Of a stretch of 64,000 nucleotides of DNA, positions 10,226-21,144 are shown piece by piece. Source of the stretch: Nicotiana tabacum (lineage: Eukaryota > Streptophyta > Magnoliopsida > Solanales > Solanaceae). Positions within the stretch are counted from its first letter, which is position 1. Each line of letters starts with the position of its first letter. The stretch is taken from NCBI RefSeq assembly GCF_000715075.1, contig NC_134101.1, positions 141,205,400-141,269,399 on the forward strand. Direction: 5' to 3'. The position numbers and the translations under genes are program-made. The notes under the pieces were generated by a model. The model saw only the letters and a list, made by a program, of their open reading frames with translations, did not search any database and was not told the DNA's origin.

Positions 10226-10920
10226 GGGTTAAGACCCTACCCCCACCAGACTCGACTATTTAACATCAACAATTAGCATGAAGCATTTACTTCTCTAAAT
10301 AAATGCACAGAACGTGGAGATGTCCATTTGGGTTTAGGGAAGCCCAGTGGACTTTGGACAAGGCTATCTTAAAGAGTCATTATGCGGACAACATAACTGA
10401 CTTGGCTAGGTTTGACCATGATGCATGCACAGTTTAAACAGAGTGAGGTTTCTATGGGGTTTTAGACTGGTGCCCTTGAGCAGATAACTCAAGAGGGAAA
10501 GGTGTGGAACCGTCGACTACACCGTTGATCAACTAGTTTTACCACAAATATGCCTTTGTTGGATTTAGGGGTGATAACATCGGAAGAGCGCAACCACTCA
10601 TTATAAGCGTTGCTATGGTATTTTGTTTGGCATGAGTGGAATATGATGTTGGAAACATGTTTATGCAATAACTAAAGTAGGTTTTCATGTATTTGCACGT
10701 TGAGAAAGCAGTAAATACAACAGTTCTTCATAATTTAAAGCAGTAATAAAGAAAAGCAGTAAAGGTAATCAAAAAAAGAAATAAAGGAAAGAAACAAAAA
10801 ACAAGTCAGTTTTGTAGTTGAAAAGGGGAATTGAATGCTTAAAGGTTTTAAATAAATAAAGGCATATAAAGAAAATGCCATGCCACAGTAATAGTCTGAA
10901 ATGCTAAAAGCCCCTAAAAG
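10226..10920 (-). other. 5' leader of Tat1
   Basis: Non-coding leader between the primer site and the first ORF. It is A-rich on the plus strand at 10680-10900. No tandem repeat or clear intron signal was seen by eye. Confidence 0.55.
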
Positions 10921-10939
10921 ATCCCCAGCAGAGTCGCCA
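10921..10939 (-). other. Primer binding site of Tat1 (Arg tRNA type)
   Basis: On the minus strand it reads TGGCGACTCTGCTGGGGAT, the type used by Tat/Ogre elements. It lies three bases inside the LTR end at 10943. Tat2 has the same site at 32425-32442. Confidence 0.85.
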
Positions 10940-11989
10940 TGCTGTCGTGCCCCCTTTTTCTCGCGAAATCGGATTTATGACATTTGGGAGGGCAACTCAT
11001 TCCCTTTTGGGAATTTGGGTTTGAATTGAAGAGTTGACACCTAATGATTAAGGTCCATTAGGACACCAAGAAGGTTCTGATTTGAGTAACCAGAGATTGG
11101 GTAAGGGTTTGAAATTATCCCAATGGGAAGGTGTTAGGCACCCCTCAGGATCCACTAGTGTAGTTTCCGACCAGACTATTGTTGTGACTTTAGGTGTAAA
11201 TAACATGTAAGCAAATGAAACTTCAAATAAGAGGGGATTTTCACATAATGGTTGACAAATAAACAAAGTTGGAAAGAACTAAAAGAAAACTGATTTTTCT
11301 TAAAGACATAGTTTGAAATCTTTAGAAGAAACAAAGAAACAAAGGGAAAGGGGGTCCTAGGTTTATTAATAATATGGATCACCCCACACAATGCCCGTAA
11401 TCACTCCTCAATGAGGGGCTACACGTGACATTATCGCGTGATCATTATATCCATATCTACCCTTCCCACCCCGTTAAGGTATTAAAGTGCGGAATGGTCT
11501 CGTTTTACTTATTACATGATATTACCCGTCCCAATCCTATCAGTACCGGAGGCATTTAGGACTACTAATCCTAAAGGGGAGGGGTATTAGGCTTATTTGT
11601 AGTTTCAAAGGCAAAATTTTAAGGCGACACACAAAACATGTATAGCAAATTGGGGGGAAAGCACATAACAAGCAAAAAGGGCTCAGATACACCTCCTCTA
11701 AACAAAGAAGCACGTAATTAGGCTTGCCTTCTGGTTGTAGTTAATAGAACAGATTAAATTTATAACTTTACCCTAAGGCTTGCCTAAGTGTTGGACAAGG
11801 ATCCTATGGGCATAACATCTACTGAATTCAGAAAGCAATGCAATAACAAGGTCTAAAAAATTAACTGAATATGGTAGTCAAAAGAAAAGGCAAGTTTTAA
11901 CGAAGGTTATAAATTTTGCAACTAATGGTACTTACTATTACTGGTTTTAGCTCTATACGTGAATGAAGCGATTCAGATTCGATTAGGAT

Positions 11990-12405
11990 TTCCTATAGAC
12001 ATGCTTTCTACGCGTAGTTGATTTTAAGCCTTTTGTAGACATGGTAAAAATGCAGAAGCCTTATAGACATGATATCTAAATGCATAAGACTGGTTTTAAC
12101 CTATAAACATGGTATCTAACTGACAGAAAAACCTATGAGCATGATATCTAGATGCAGCATTTGTTTAAAAGCTATGAGCATAATATCTATACAAATGCAA
12201 TAATCCTATGATTATGATTTCTATGTGAAAATGGACATTCAGAATCCCTTATAGGCATGCTTTCTATATGCATTTGAATGTGCAGAATTCAAAACACCTA
12301 TAGACATAGTATCTATGTGAGAAGGTAGAATTTAGAATGACCTGTAGGCATAGTATCTACGTGAGAATGCAGAATTCAGAATGACCTATAGGCATGGTAT
12401 CTACC
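11990..12405 (-). repeat. Array of about ten 40-45-bp dyad repeats in the Tat1 LTR
   Basis: Units contain CCTATAGACATGGTATCTA variants. In several, the arms ATAG and CTAT flank nine bases (12300-12316); the next unit has GTAG and CTAC (12344-12360), a paired change. Other units are less regular. It lies in the transcribed (R/U5) side of the LTR, downstream of the TATA box in the sense direction. Confidence 0.75.
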
Positions 12406-13370
12406 CTTTGTATACATAGTTACCCGTCCTTTTCACTAGCCATCCCCAAGAGTTTATTACAAATTATTACAGCCCGAAATAAAAAAAATATCAGAAAATA
12501 TAAAGTACAACCAAAGGAGAGCCTGATTCAGACTTCATGTTTGAAATATGAGGTAAACCAACTCCAACAAATCATGATCTAAAGCTTTTCTCCCATTTGG
12601 ATGTGTCAATGTTCCCTAAGAGCCTCAATGGGACTCCGGGCGTTGCTCACACCCAAATGTATTATCAGATTAGGACAAGTGTAGTGTGGAAAGGCCAACC
12701 CTCAAGTGTCCAAGTTCATAGGGAAATCAAAGGGTCCCAAGGCAAGGCTCACAAGAGTGGGGGCAGAACTTAAAGACTAAGAGAGGGTGCAAGTGCAGAA
12801 ACATAATTCTGAAAGGGGAAAGAGAGAGGGAAACAACTACAAATAAGTACACATATGCGAATATGGAATAGGGAGATTGTAAAGAGCCTATTGCTTAGGC
12901 AAGGGCAAGTTTCAAGCATGCTCAGCAATGGAGGATGCTAGCATACTCTCAAACCTGCCAGAACACACTATTTAGAGGCTAGGATCCCAAGGGATCGAGT
13001 TTGATTCATGGACAATAACTTGCAGTATTGACATGCCTCAAACCATAACTTAAATACATAGGGGGTAGGGGTTTGGGATTCATAATAGAGCAGGCAGAAA
13101 GAAATCAATATGCTAGAGCAAGTGTTGAACTATACAGAAGCAACAAGCAGACAGGGAAACAAAAAGTAATAAATAAACACATTGTTGTGAAGTTGAAATC
13201 TTAAATCAGGACATACCAGTTTCAAAGAAGTAAATAGAGAAAAGCAGGCAGTAGGTCTTGTAAACAGGCCACTAGTTTGAGCAACAAGAGAGAATACTTT
13301 GAGTGCAAGTATAAGTTCAGAAAGACTACGAGTGATGGATTGATGTCTTTGTGTCAATGAAATAGTCGAT

Positions 13371-13378
13371 ATTTATAG
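13371..13378 (-). promoter_or_regulatory. TATA box in the Tat1 5' LTR
   Basis: The minus strand has CACTATAAATATC, a good TATA box, about 2.3 kb from the U3 start. Transcription would run toward the primer site at 10939. Confidence 0.6.
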
Positions 13379-14214
13379 TGTGAAAAACGGGCAGAAATAA
13401 GGTAAGAAAACAATTAAGGAACTGGTTATCAATTAAAAATCAATCAATACAAGACTTCCTTTAATTAAGAATTTCAGATTCAAACGGTAAAACTGTTTAA
13501 GGAAAGAAATCAAATGAACATCTTGTGCAAAGTAGGCAATTAGGGGTAAATACATAAGAGTTTTAATTAAGTGAAGAATTTTGAAATATACGGATAAAAC
13601 AAATAAGGTAAGGATCAATCAGTACACAGTAAATCAAGGGGTTAGAGGTTTGAAATTACTGGCTCATGAATGGGCTAAGGAAATTTTTCGACTCAAATCA
13701 AGTAAAAGGGAAATCAGCAAATAAGGAAAGAAATCAATCAAACTTATACAAGGGAAGTCTGAAATCAATCAAAATTGAAAGCCATTTTTAGAGGGAAGTT
13801 CAACACATATAAAGAGCACACAAATATGCTAGGTTGAATTTAGAGCAAAGAAAACGTCATGCCATTGCAAAATCAGTAGGTAGTCACATAGGTTAGAAGA
13901 GATAGTATCAAATAGCATACAAAGGGTCCAGTATAAGGACCTTAGAAGAGTTTTAATAGAAATATCAGAATCGCTTAAAGAAACAGAGATTTCAAGACTC
14001 AGTTAACAAATTTAGAAAACTCGAAATAGGTCCAGAAGAGTTAGGTTTTCTAAATTAAACAAGTTCAAAGATGAAGAGCAAGAAAATCACATAGCCAAGG
14101 GTCTCAAAACTAGGATGAACTCCTAAATTTAGGGTTCTTGCCATTAACCGAGTGCAGAGGCGAAATGGCAAGTGATTAAGGGAAAAGATACTAATTGAAA
14201 CAGGTTCAGTGGTC

Positions 14215-14505
14215 TCAGAAAGGAACTGAGACCTTTACCATGCTTTTTTAGTAGTAGAAACTCATGAGAAGCATAGTAAAAGAACAACATGCGAGACACA
14301 GTAAAAGAAACATAGTAGAAGAAGCTAATGAGAAACATAGCAGAAGAAACTGATTAAGACCATTGTAGCAGAAACTTCAAAACACAGTAGAGGAAACTGA
14401 TAAGAACATGGCAGCATAAACTTATCGATAACACTGTAGAAGAGATGTAGTAGAAGAAACACAAAGAACACAGTAGAATAAACATAGTAGAAGAAGCACA
14501 CAAAA
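14215..14505. repeat. Degenerate ACATAGTAGAAGAAAC array
   Basis: About a dozen imperfect copies of a 16-30-bp purine-rich unit (for example near 14310, 14340, 14455 and 14485) within U3 of the Tat1 5' LTR. Its role is unknown; it may be simple slippage expansion. Confidence 0.65.
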
Positions 14506-15674
14506 TAAAAGAAAAATCAGAGAAATATCTAAAAACCCTAGATCAAAAAATAAAGGCTTTGAAAGCATAACTTTGAAAGAAATATCAGAAAATCGTTTAA
14601 AAGCTTAGGGAAAACATGGATCTAGAACAAATCTAAGGAAATCAGAAGAACCTCAAAAGCTAGGGCTTCAGAGGAACCCAAACGGTGAGAAAGACTTGGA
14701 TCGTCGTTGATCTAAACAGGAGGAGTCGAGGCCAGGCTCGAACAGACATGGCTTGCCGGAAGTAGCCATGGAACTCGAATCAAACAAGGTCTGGACCCAG
14801 CTTCTTCGTGGTCAAGTCATGAGTCTTTAGTAACCAAGCATCTAGGAACCACAGAAGGCTGGTAGGTGGTTAGACCACTGTGGATTCAGGCCAGGAGGTG
14901 GTCGGAGAAGGCGAGTGGAGCTCATCGGAGCGGAGGGGAAGGGGGAAGGTTCTAGAGAGAACCAGAGATAGAGAGAGAGAGAGAAGAGAGTCGGTTGAGT
15001 AATGAATAAGAGGGGTTTGGGAGGGGGTCATTTGGGTTTAATTTGGCAAGAGTGAATCTGGGCCGTTGATCAATTTTGATCAACGGCCAAGATTTAATCC
15101 GGTTTGGGTCGGGTAGATTTTGGGATTGGGCTTGGGTCTTTGCACTGGTTTAATTTGGGTTGGGGTCTGGTGTAATTTAGGCTAGATTATAAAGCCAAAT
15201 CTGGTTATAAGTTAAATAGCCCCTTTTTTCCCATTTAATTTATAAAAATAGTAAATGAATTTTTGAAAACAAATTGAAAGTGCTAAAATGGTTTATAATA
15301 TAAATTAACAATTTAAAAATATAAGACCCTATTTTATAAACACGAGACGAATTTAAACCTAAAAATGGCTAATATTGCAATTATGCAATTGTATCCTTAA
15401 AATACCAAATAAATTTGTAAAAAAGTATATATAAAAAATATCTTAGCCATGTTTCAGTATAAACATGAGACTCCAATAAATGAATCATCAAAATGATAAT
15501 TTTGAGGATAATTATTGGGGTTTTCTTGATAAAATAGGGCAGTAAATTTATTTAAAAATCCTTGAAAAATTAGGGAAAACAATTGGACCTTGGGACATAC
15601 CTATATATGCATATACATGCTATTTTGAAAGGTATTTTGTACATAAAAATACAGGAAAAAGTTGGGTATCAACA

Positions 15675-16027
15675 GTTACAAGGGTGAGGCACAAAAGAAT
15701 TTTGAAGCATTTTGCAAGAAAGTGCAGCGTGAAAGAGGTCTCTGTATTTCCACTATAAAGAGTGATCATGTAGGAGAATTTGAAAGCAATGCTTTTGAAA
15801 CCTTCTATAATGAGCATGGAATCACACACAACTTCTTGTCCCCAAGATCACCTCAACAAAATGGGGTAGTTGAAAGGAATGGCAAGACACTCAATACATA
15901 GCCAGAATAATGAATGCACAAATCTCACTATCACATCACTTCTGGGAAGTAGCTATAATTACAACATGCCATGTCATCAATATATGCATGATCAGACCAA
16001 TATTAAAGAAAGCTCCTTACGAACTCT
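15675..16027 (+). pseudogene. Ty1/copia integrase core, piece 1 of 3
   Basis: The plus-strand frame encodes the copia integrase core: FCKKVQRERGLCI, SDHVGEF (the second catalytic Asp region, usually SDHGGEF), NEHGITHNF, then SPRSPQQNGVVERNGKT with the catalytic Glu in VVERN. After a stop near 15900 it continues as the ARIMN and KAPYEL segments. It breaks off at the ACTCT duplication (16023-16027) and resumes at 48110. The 5' half of the element (LTR, gag, protease) is absent: the Tat1 LTR abuts it at 15674. Similarity of the later RT and RNase H parts points to the Sirevirus lineage (inference). Confidence 0.9.
16023..16027. repeat. Target-site duplication ACTCT (left)
   Basis: ACTCT here and at 48105-48109 flanks the 32-kb chromovirus dimer exactly at its LTR ends, and the copia reading resumes across it. 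This shows that the whole dimer occupies one insertion site. Confidence 0.9.
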
Positions 16028-16740
16028 TATAACGATTTGACCGATTATTTTGAGTATTGTAGCCTCATTCCCTCATTTTCTGCTCATTTTGTACTTTATA
16101 GCTATTATATGACTTATCGGGGGAGTCAGTTCGGGTTCGAAAGGATTTCAGAATGAATTAAGGCACTTAGTCTCAAAGTTGGAAGCTTAAGTTGGAAAAG
16201 TTAACTGAATATTGACTTATGTGTAAACGACATCGGAATGGAGTTTTGATGGTTCCATTAGTTCCGTTGGGTGATTCTAGACTTAGGAGCGTGTCCGGAT
16301 TGTGATTTGGAGGTCCGTAGTAGAATTAGGCTTGAAATGGTGAAAGTTGAATATTTGGAAAGTTTGATCGGGAGTGGACTTTTTGATATAGGAGTCGGAT
16401 TCCGACTCCGAAAGTTAGAGTAGGTCCGTGGTATCATTTGTGACTTATATGCAAAATTTGGGGTCAATCGGACACCATTTGATATGTTTCGACATCAGTT
16501 GTAGAAATTGGAAGTTCAAAGTTCATTAGGCTTGAATCTATGTGCGATTCATGTTTTTGACGTTGCTTGAGGTGATTTGAGGATTCGACTAAGTTCGTAC
16601 TATATTTTAGGACTTGTTGGTATATTTGGTTGAGGTCCTGGGGGCCTCGGGTAGATTTCGGATAGTTTTCGGACCAAGGTTTGAAGTTGAAGACTGCTGA
16701 AGTTTGGGTTCAGCTGGTGTAACCACACATGTGGAGCTTT

Positions 16741-17050
16741 GATCGCAGGTGCGAGGAGGGCAGCGCAGATGCAAAGTTTGGAGAGGTGTGAGCATTGTCC
16801 ACAAGTGTGAAGGTTTTGCTGCACCTACGTGACCACAGATGCGGCTGGGGTACCACAAAAGCGGAAATGGTCAGTGGACTGGGTTCCGCAGAAGCGGGCT
16901 CAACGCTAGCAGAAGCGAGTCCACAAGAGCGTAGAGAGGGACCGCGGGAGTGGAAGGAACTGTAGATGAGGTTGGTCGGTTGCTTCTACAATGCCGCAAA
17001 AGCGGCTAGGTTATCGCAGGTGCGGAAAGTCTGGACAGAACATATAAAAA
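16741..17050 (+). promoter_or_regulatory. CG-rich dyad array and TATA box, LTR 1
   Basis: About ten spaced copies of CGCAGAAGCGG or CGCAGGTGCGG-like motifs (for example 16745, 16888 and 17015) run up to CATATAAAAATG at 17041-17052. The same arrangement recurs in LTR 2 (TATA at 38191) and LTR 3 (TATA at 46170). It looks like a core promoter preceded by repeated half-sites; the binding factor is unknown. Confidence 0.65.
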
Positions 17051-18009
17051 TGTGGGTTCCGAGATTTTCACCATTTCAAACATTTTGAGCTCGGGTTTTG
17101 GCGATTCTTGAGAGGATTTTTGAGGGGATTCTTGAGATAAGCTCCTTGTGCTCATTTTTGATCAATAATCTTGTGTCCCCACTAATTTTTCCACCTAGAT
17201 TTTGTGGTTTTGAGGTGAAATTTGGGGATTTGAGGCTAGGGATTTGGAGAGTTCGATTTGGAATTTGGGTGGAGATTTGGTGTCAGATTTTGATAAAATT
17301 TGCCTGTTTGGCTCGTGGTTGAATAGACTTTTGGGTTTTGTGATTTTTTTGGGTTTCGAGACGTGGGCCTGTGGGCCAGCTTTGAGCCGATTTCATATTT
17401 TTGATTAATAGATTCATATTTTATTATGGAATTAATTTCTTTAGCCCGTATTTATTGTATTATATTTCTTGTGGCTAGATTCAGGACATTTCGAGGCCAA
17501 TTTGCGAGGCAAAGGTGTGTTGGAGTAGAGTTTTGCTCGGATTGAGGTAAGTAACAGTTCTAAATCTGGTTTTGAGGGTATGAAACCCCGTATTATATGT
17601 CTTGTGATTGGTTTGGAGGTGACGCACATGCTAGGGGATAGGCGTGTGGGCGTGCACCATGGAAATTGTGACTTGGTCCATTCCGTGGAACTGTGAAGTT
17701 GAATAATCTGTTGTTAGCTATATGCTCTTTATGTATTATAGAAATTTGACTGCAAATCATGTTAGAAATCATGTTTAGACTAAATGTTGGTACTGTAGGG
17801 ACCTACTGAGGTCGTGTACTTGTTGAATTATTTACTAATTATTGTCTTGTACTCAGTCACAGTTTTAATTGCATATCATATCTCATTCTCTTCTTGTTTT
17901 TTCTTGATACATTACATCATTTCCGTTTGGGCTGATTTTTATAATTTCTGAGAGCGCGAAAGATCTAAGAGGTTGGTGACTAAGTTAGGGCTTGAGTATT
18001 GAGCTGTGA

Positions 18010-18215
18010 GTGATATGTATATATGTGGATGGGCTTGGACGCTGAAACGAGCCTTAGGGCTGTATATAAATATGGATCGGGTTGCATGCTGCAATGAGCC
18101 TTAGGGCTGTATATGATTGGATTGGGTTGTGCGTCGCAACGAGCCTTATAGTTTATATATATTTATAGGATCAGGCTGCAAACTGCAACGATATAACGCT
18201 TGGACAGAAGGAGCC
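18010..18215 (+). repeat. Minisatellite in LTR 1
   Basis: Four imperfect 45-50-bp units of the form GGATCGGGTTGCACGCCGCAA followed by CGAGCCTTAGGGCTGTATAT. Equivalent arrays lie at 39050-39235 in LTR 2 and 47150-47330 in LTR 3. They are in the transcribed part of the LTR. Confidence 0.8.
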
Positions 18216-18980
18216 CCTCCGGAGTCTGTACATACCCTAGTAAGTGCATGTACCTATTGAGTACTAGTGTTGAGTGTCGAGTGCTGAGCTTTTGAGAAAG
18301 ATTGAGTAACTGTTGCTCTGAGAGGATGTTTTTGATTTCATTATTGTTGCACTTAGCTGCCATATATCACTATCTGAAAGTTTTCTGAAAGATGTTATAT
18401 TCCTTTTTACTTGAATTCGATATGAGGTAACTGATTTGGCCTAAATTGTCGAACTTGAAAGCATGCTTATTTTCCTATGTTGAAATTACTAAAGTTGAAC
18501 TATAATTGCAGAGCTTGTCACTACTTTCAGTTCTTTATTTAGTATTGTTACTTGCTGAGTTGTTTGTACTCACGCTACACCCTGCACTTCGTGTGCAGAT
18601 CCAGGTATTTCCGGACACGGTGGGTGTTGATTTCATCGTGCAGTTGATCTTCTAGGAGATTCCAAGGTAGCTGCGTGGTGCTTCACAGACCTTGTTTCTC
18701 CTTCCCTACCTTTTCCGCTTATTGTATTTAGTTTTGGACTACGTTTGAGAGTATTTTCTAGACTTGTGGTATTTAGATGCTCATGTACTCAAGGATACCC
18801 CGGTGTTTGGGAGTTTCCGCATTATATTTTGGGTTCTACCCCGTTTATGAATTTTTTTGCTATTTAAAACTACTTTCATTCATTTTCTGTTAAATGTTGG
18901 GTATATTTTTGAAATGTCGGCTTACCTAGTACCACGTTAGGTGCCATCACTACATGTTAGGATTTTGGGTCGTGACAAGT

Positions 18981-18992
18981 TGGTATCAGAGC
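18981..18992 (+). other. Primer binding site, chromovirus copy 1
   Basis: TGGTATCAGAGC, a perfect initiator-Met tRNA-type site three bases after the LTR end. Confidence 0.9.
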
Positions 18993-19176
18993 CTAAGTTA
19001 CATAGGTCTCATGAGTCAAGATCATGTTTAGTAGAGTCTTGCGGATCGGTACAGAGACATCTGTACTTTTCTTCGAGAGGCTGCCGAATCCTTATGAAAC
19101 TTTACATTCTTGTATTCTTGTCGTGCGAATTTGTTAATTCCGATGACTAAACTTCTATCATTCTATTCTCTCACAG

Positions 19177-20710
19177 ATTGCAAGGGCATGCGCTACCATA
19201 TAGTATAGACAACCACCAGTACCACCAGTTGGGGCCGCAAGAGGCGGATGTCGCGGTAGAGGCCGCGGTAGGGGCAAAGATGCAGCTCGTACATCTGCTA
19301 GGGCAACACGTGCATACCCACCAGTTGCTCCAGATCAGGAGCAGATACCAACTACAATTGAGCCAGTGGGGCCAGCTCAGGCACCAGCTATGCCCATCGT
19401 GATTCCAGGCCTTCAGGAGGCCTTGGCTCAAATTATGACCGTTTGCACCAGTCTTGCTCAAACGGTCTCTGTTCCAGCTGCAACAACCACATCTCAAGCC
19501 GGGGGAGGTACTCAGACTCCCACCGCTCACACACTAGAGCAGGTGATGCAGGGACTCCAGATATTGGGGGCACTACCATCTCGGCCGGTTGCAGCTTCTC
19601 AGACCCATGTGGCCCCTATTATGACTGATGATAAGTAGAGGAGATTAGAGAGGTTTAGGAGGATCCAGCCTCCATCTTTCAATAAGGTAGAGTCGGAGGA
19701 TGATCAGGGTTTCTTGGACAAGTGTCAGAGGATTCTTCATACCACAGGTATTCTAGAGACCAGTGGGGTCTTGTTCACTACTTTTTATTTCACTAGGGGT
19801 TGCCTTCAGATAATGGGAGGCCTATGAGAGGCGCAAACTGATTGGTGCAACACCACTTACATGGCATGAGTTCTCCGTTCTCTTTTTGGAGACATTTTGT
19901 GCCGTAGTCTCGTAGAGAGGAGCTGCGCAGACAATTTGAGCCGTTACATCAGGATGGCATGCCTGTGATGCAGTACGAGATGAGGTTTTCTGAGTTGTCC
20001 CATCATGCAGTTTGGTTGGTTCCCACTGATAGGGAGAGGATCAGGAGGTCCATTGATGGTCTCACATATCAGTTGCGGTTGCTTATGACTCGAGCGAGGG
20101 TATGTGGTACTGCTTTCAATGAGGTTGTCGATATTGTTCAGCAGATAAAGATGGTCTGCAGTCCGGAGTAGGGTGAGATAGAGGCCAAGAGGCCTCGTGG
20201 ATCGGGAGGTTTCATCGGTGTTCCTTATGGGGGTCAGTTCTACCGTGACAGGGGTCATCCCTACCGACATGCTCAGACGGCTCGCCTAGTTCACCGTGGT
20301 GCATCATCCAGCCATGGTACATATAGTTCTCATCAGGGTCAGTCATCCCTCAGTGCCCTTTAAGCTTAAAGTTCATCCTCTGCTCCATCAGTTTAGGGTT
20401 CGTCTATGCTGGGTCCTTCTAGCAGTTATCCCGGTGCTCGGGGTTCCTTTTAGTCCCCACCACCATTGTCAGATCGGGGTGCTATGAGCGTGGGGAGCTT
20501 GGTCATATTAGGAGGCAGTGTCCCCGCCTCTTGGGAGGTCCAACTCTGCAGAGGAGTTAGCCTACGACTTCAACATCAGTTACTTCACCACCCGCTCAAC
20601 CAACTCGGGATGGGGCTCCGGAATCTAGGGGTCACCATAGAGGGGGAGACCGATCTGGTGGCGGCCAGGCCCGATTCTATGCTCTTCTTGCTAGACCAGA
20701 TGTCATTGTT
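19177..20710 (+). pseudogene. Gag of chromovirus copy 1 (decayed)
   Basis: Gag forms the cytoplasmic particle that packages the element RNA. Alignment by eye with copy 2 places the start at 19177, where ATG has become ATT. An N-terminal Pro/Arg/Gly-rich segment is followed by TPTAHTLEQVMQGLQILG, then the Gag core with LDKCQRILHTTGILETSGV. Stops (for example TAG near 19636) and frameshifts break it. The zinc knuckle near 20480-20520 reads CYERGELGHIRRQC: the second Cys has become Arg (TGT to CGT), so a CCHC knuckle is lost. The C-terminal Ser/Gln/His-rich linker lies between core and knuckle. Confidence 0.85.
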
Positions 20711-21139
20711 TTAGACATAGAGATCACAAGTATTGTCTTAGTATGCCACAAGGATGCTTCTATATTATTTGACCATAGTTCCACTTATTCGTATGTCTCA
20801 TCATATTTTGCTCATTACCTGGATATGCCCCGTGAGTCCTTAGTTTCATCTATTTATGTATCTATGCTAGTGGGCGATACTGTTGTAGTGGATCGTGTAT
20901 TTCAGTCGTGTGTAGTGACTACTGGGGGATTGGAGACTAGAGTTGATTTCTTGCTGCTTAGTATGGTTGATCTCAACGTGAACTTGGGTATGGATTGGTT
21001 GTCTCCATGTCATACTATTATGGATTGTCACGCTAAGACCGTGACATTGGCAATGCCAGGGTTGCCAAGGATTGAGTGGAGAGATTCTCTAGACTATGTT
21101 CCCAACCGAGTGATTTCATACTTGAAGGCCCAACGGATG
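20711..21139 (+). pseudogene. Aspartic protease domain of chromovirus copy 1
   Basis: The frame includes LFDHSSTYSYVSSYFAHYLD, then DTVVVDRVFQSCVV and LGMDWLSPCHTIMDCHAK. The active-site motif D-S/T-G is replaced by DHSS here, and copy 2 has NPSAT, so both proteases have lost it. The domain is followed by the pre-RT linker ending AQRMVG, where Tat2 inserted. The linker resumes as KGCLSYL at 34594 with no base lost apart from the 5-bp duplication. Confidence 0.85.
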
Positions 21140-21144
21140 GTCGG

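Larger units (their letters stand above)
2600..15674 (-). mobile_element. Tat/Ogre-type Ty3/gypsy retrotransposon (Tat1)
   Basis: A 13.1-kb minus-strand element. In sense order it has a 4.7-kb 5' LTR (15674 down to 10943), a primer site (10939-10921), an upstream coiled-coil ORF, a gag remnant, pol with RT, RNase H, a second archaeal-type RNase H and integrase, a tandem-repeat 3' region, a polypurine tract (3151-3132) and 532 bp of the 3' LTR. The dual RNase H, the TGGCGACTCTGCTGGGGA-type primer site and the repeat-rich 3' region are hallmarks of the Tat/Ogre lineage (family knowledge). Stops, frameshifts and the missing gag core and protease make it inactive. Its right end lies directly against copia integrase coding sequence at 15675. 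Confidence 0.85.
10943..15674 (-). mobile_element. 5' LTR of Tat1, 4.7 kb
   Basis: Bounded by the primer site on one side and by GGGTATCAACA at 15674 on the other; the first 526 bp match the surviving 3' LTR. It contains a TATA box on the minus strand (13371-13378), a dyad repeat array (11990-12405), a short GTAGAAGAAAC-type array (14215-14505) and, near the U5 end, the block GAAGGTGTTAGGCA at 11127-11140 shared with Tat2. A length of 4.7 kb is long but within the range known for Ogre/Tat elements. Short open frames inside it look random. Confidence 0.8.
16028..18977 (+). mobile_element. LTR 1 of the chromovirus dimer
   Basis: Begins TATAACGATTTGACCG (the usual TG start mutated to TA) and ends GGGTCGTGACA next to the primer site. 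It contains the dyad array and TATA box (16741-17050) and a minisatellite (18010-18215). About 2,950 bp, similar along its length to LTR 2 and LTR 3. Confidence 0.9.

Noticed and set aside
16607..16858. Minus-strand open frames in LTR 1 (and equivalents in LTR 2)
   Set aside because: They run antisense to the promoter dyad array and are not conserved as protein between the three LTRs.
19171..19530. A 119-residue Trp/Cys-rich minus-strand open frame
   Set aside because: It is the antisense shadow of gag copy 1.
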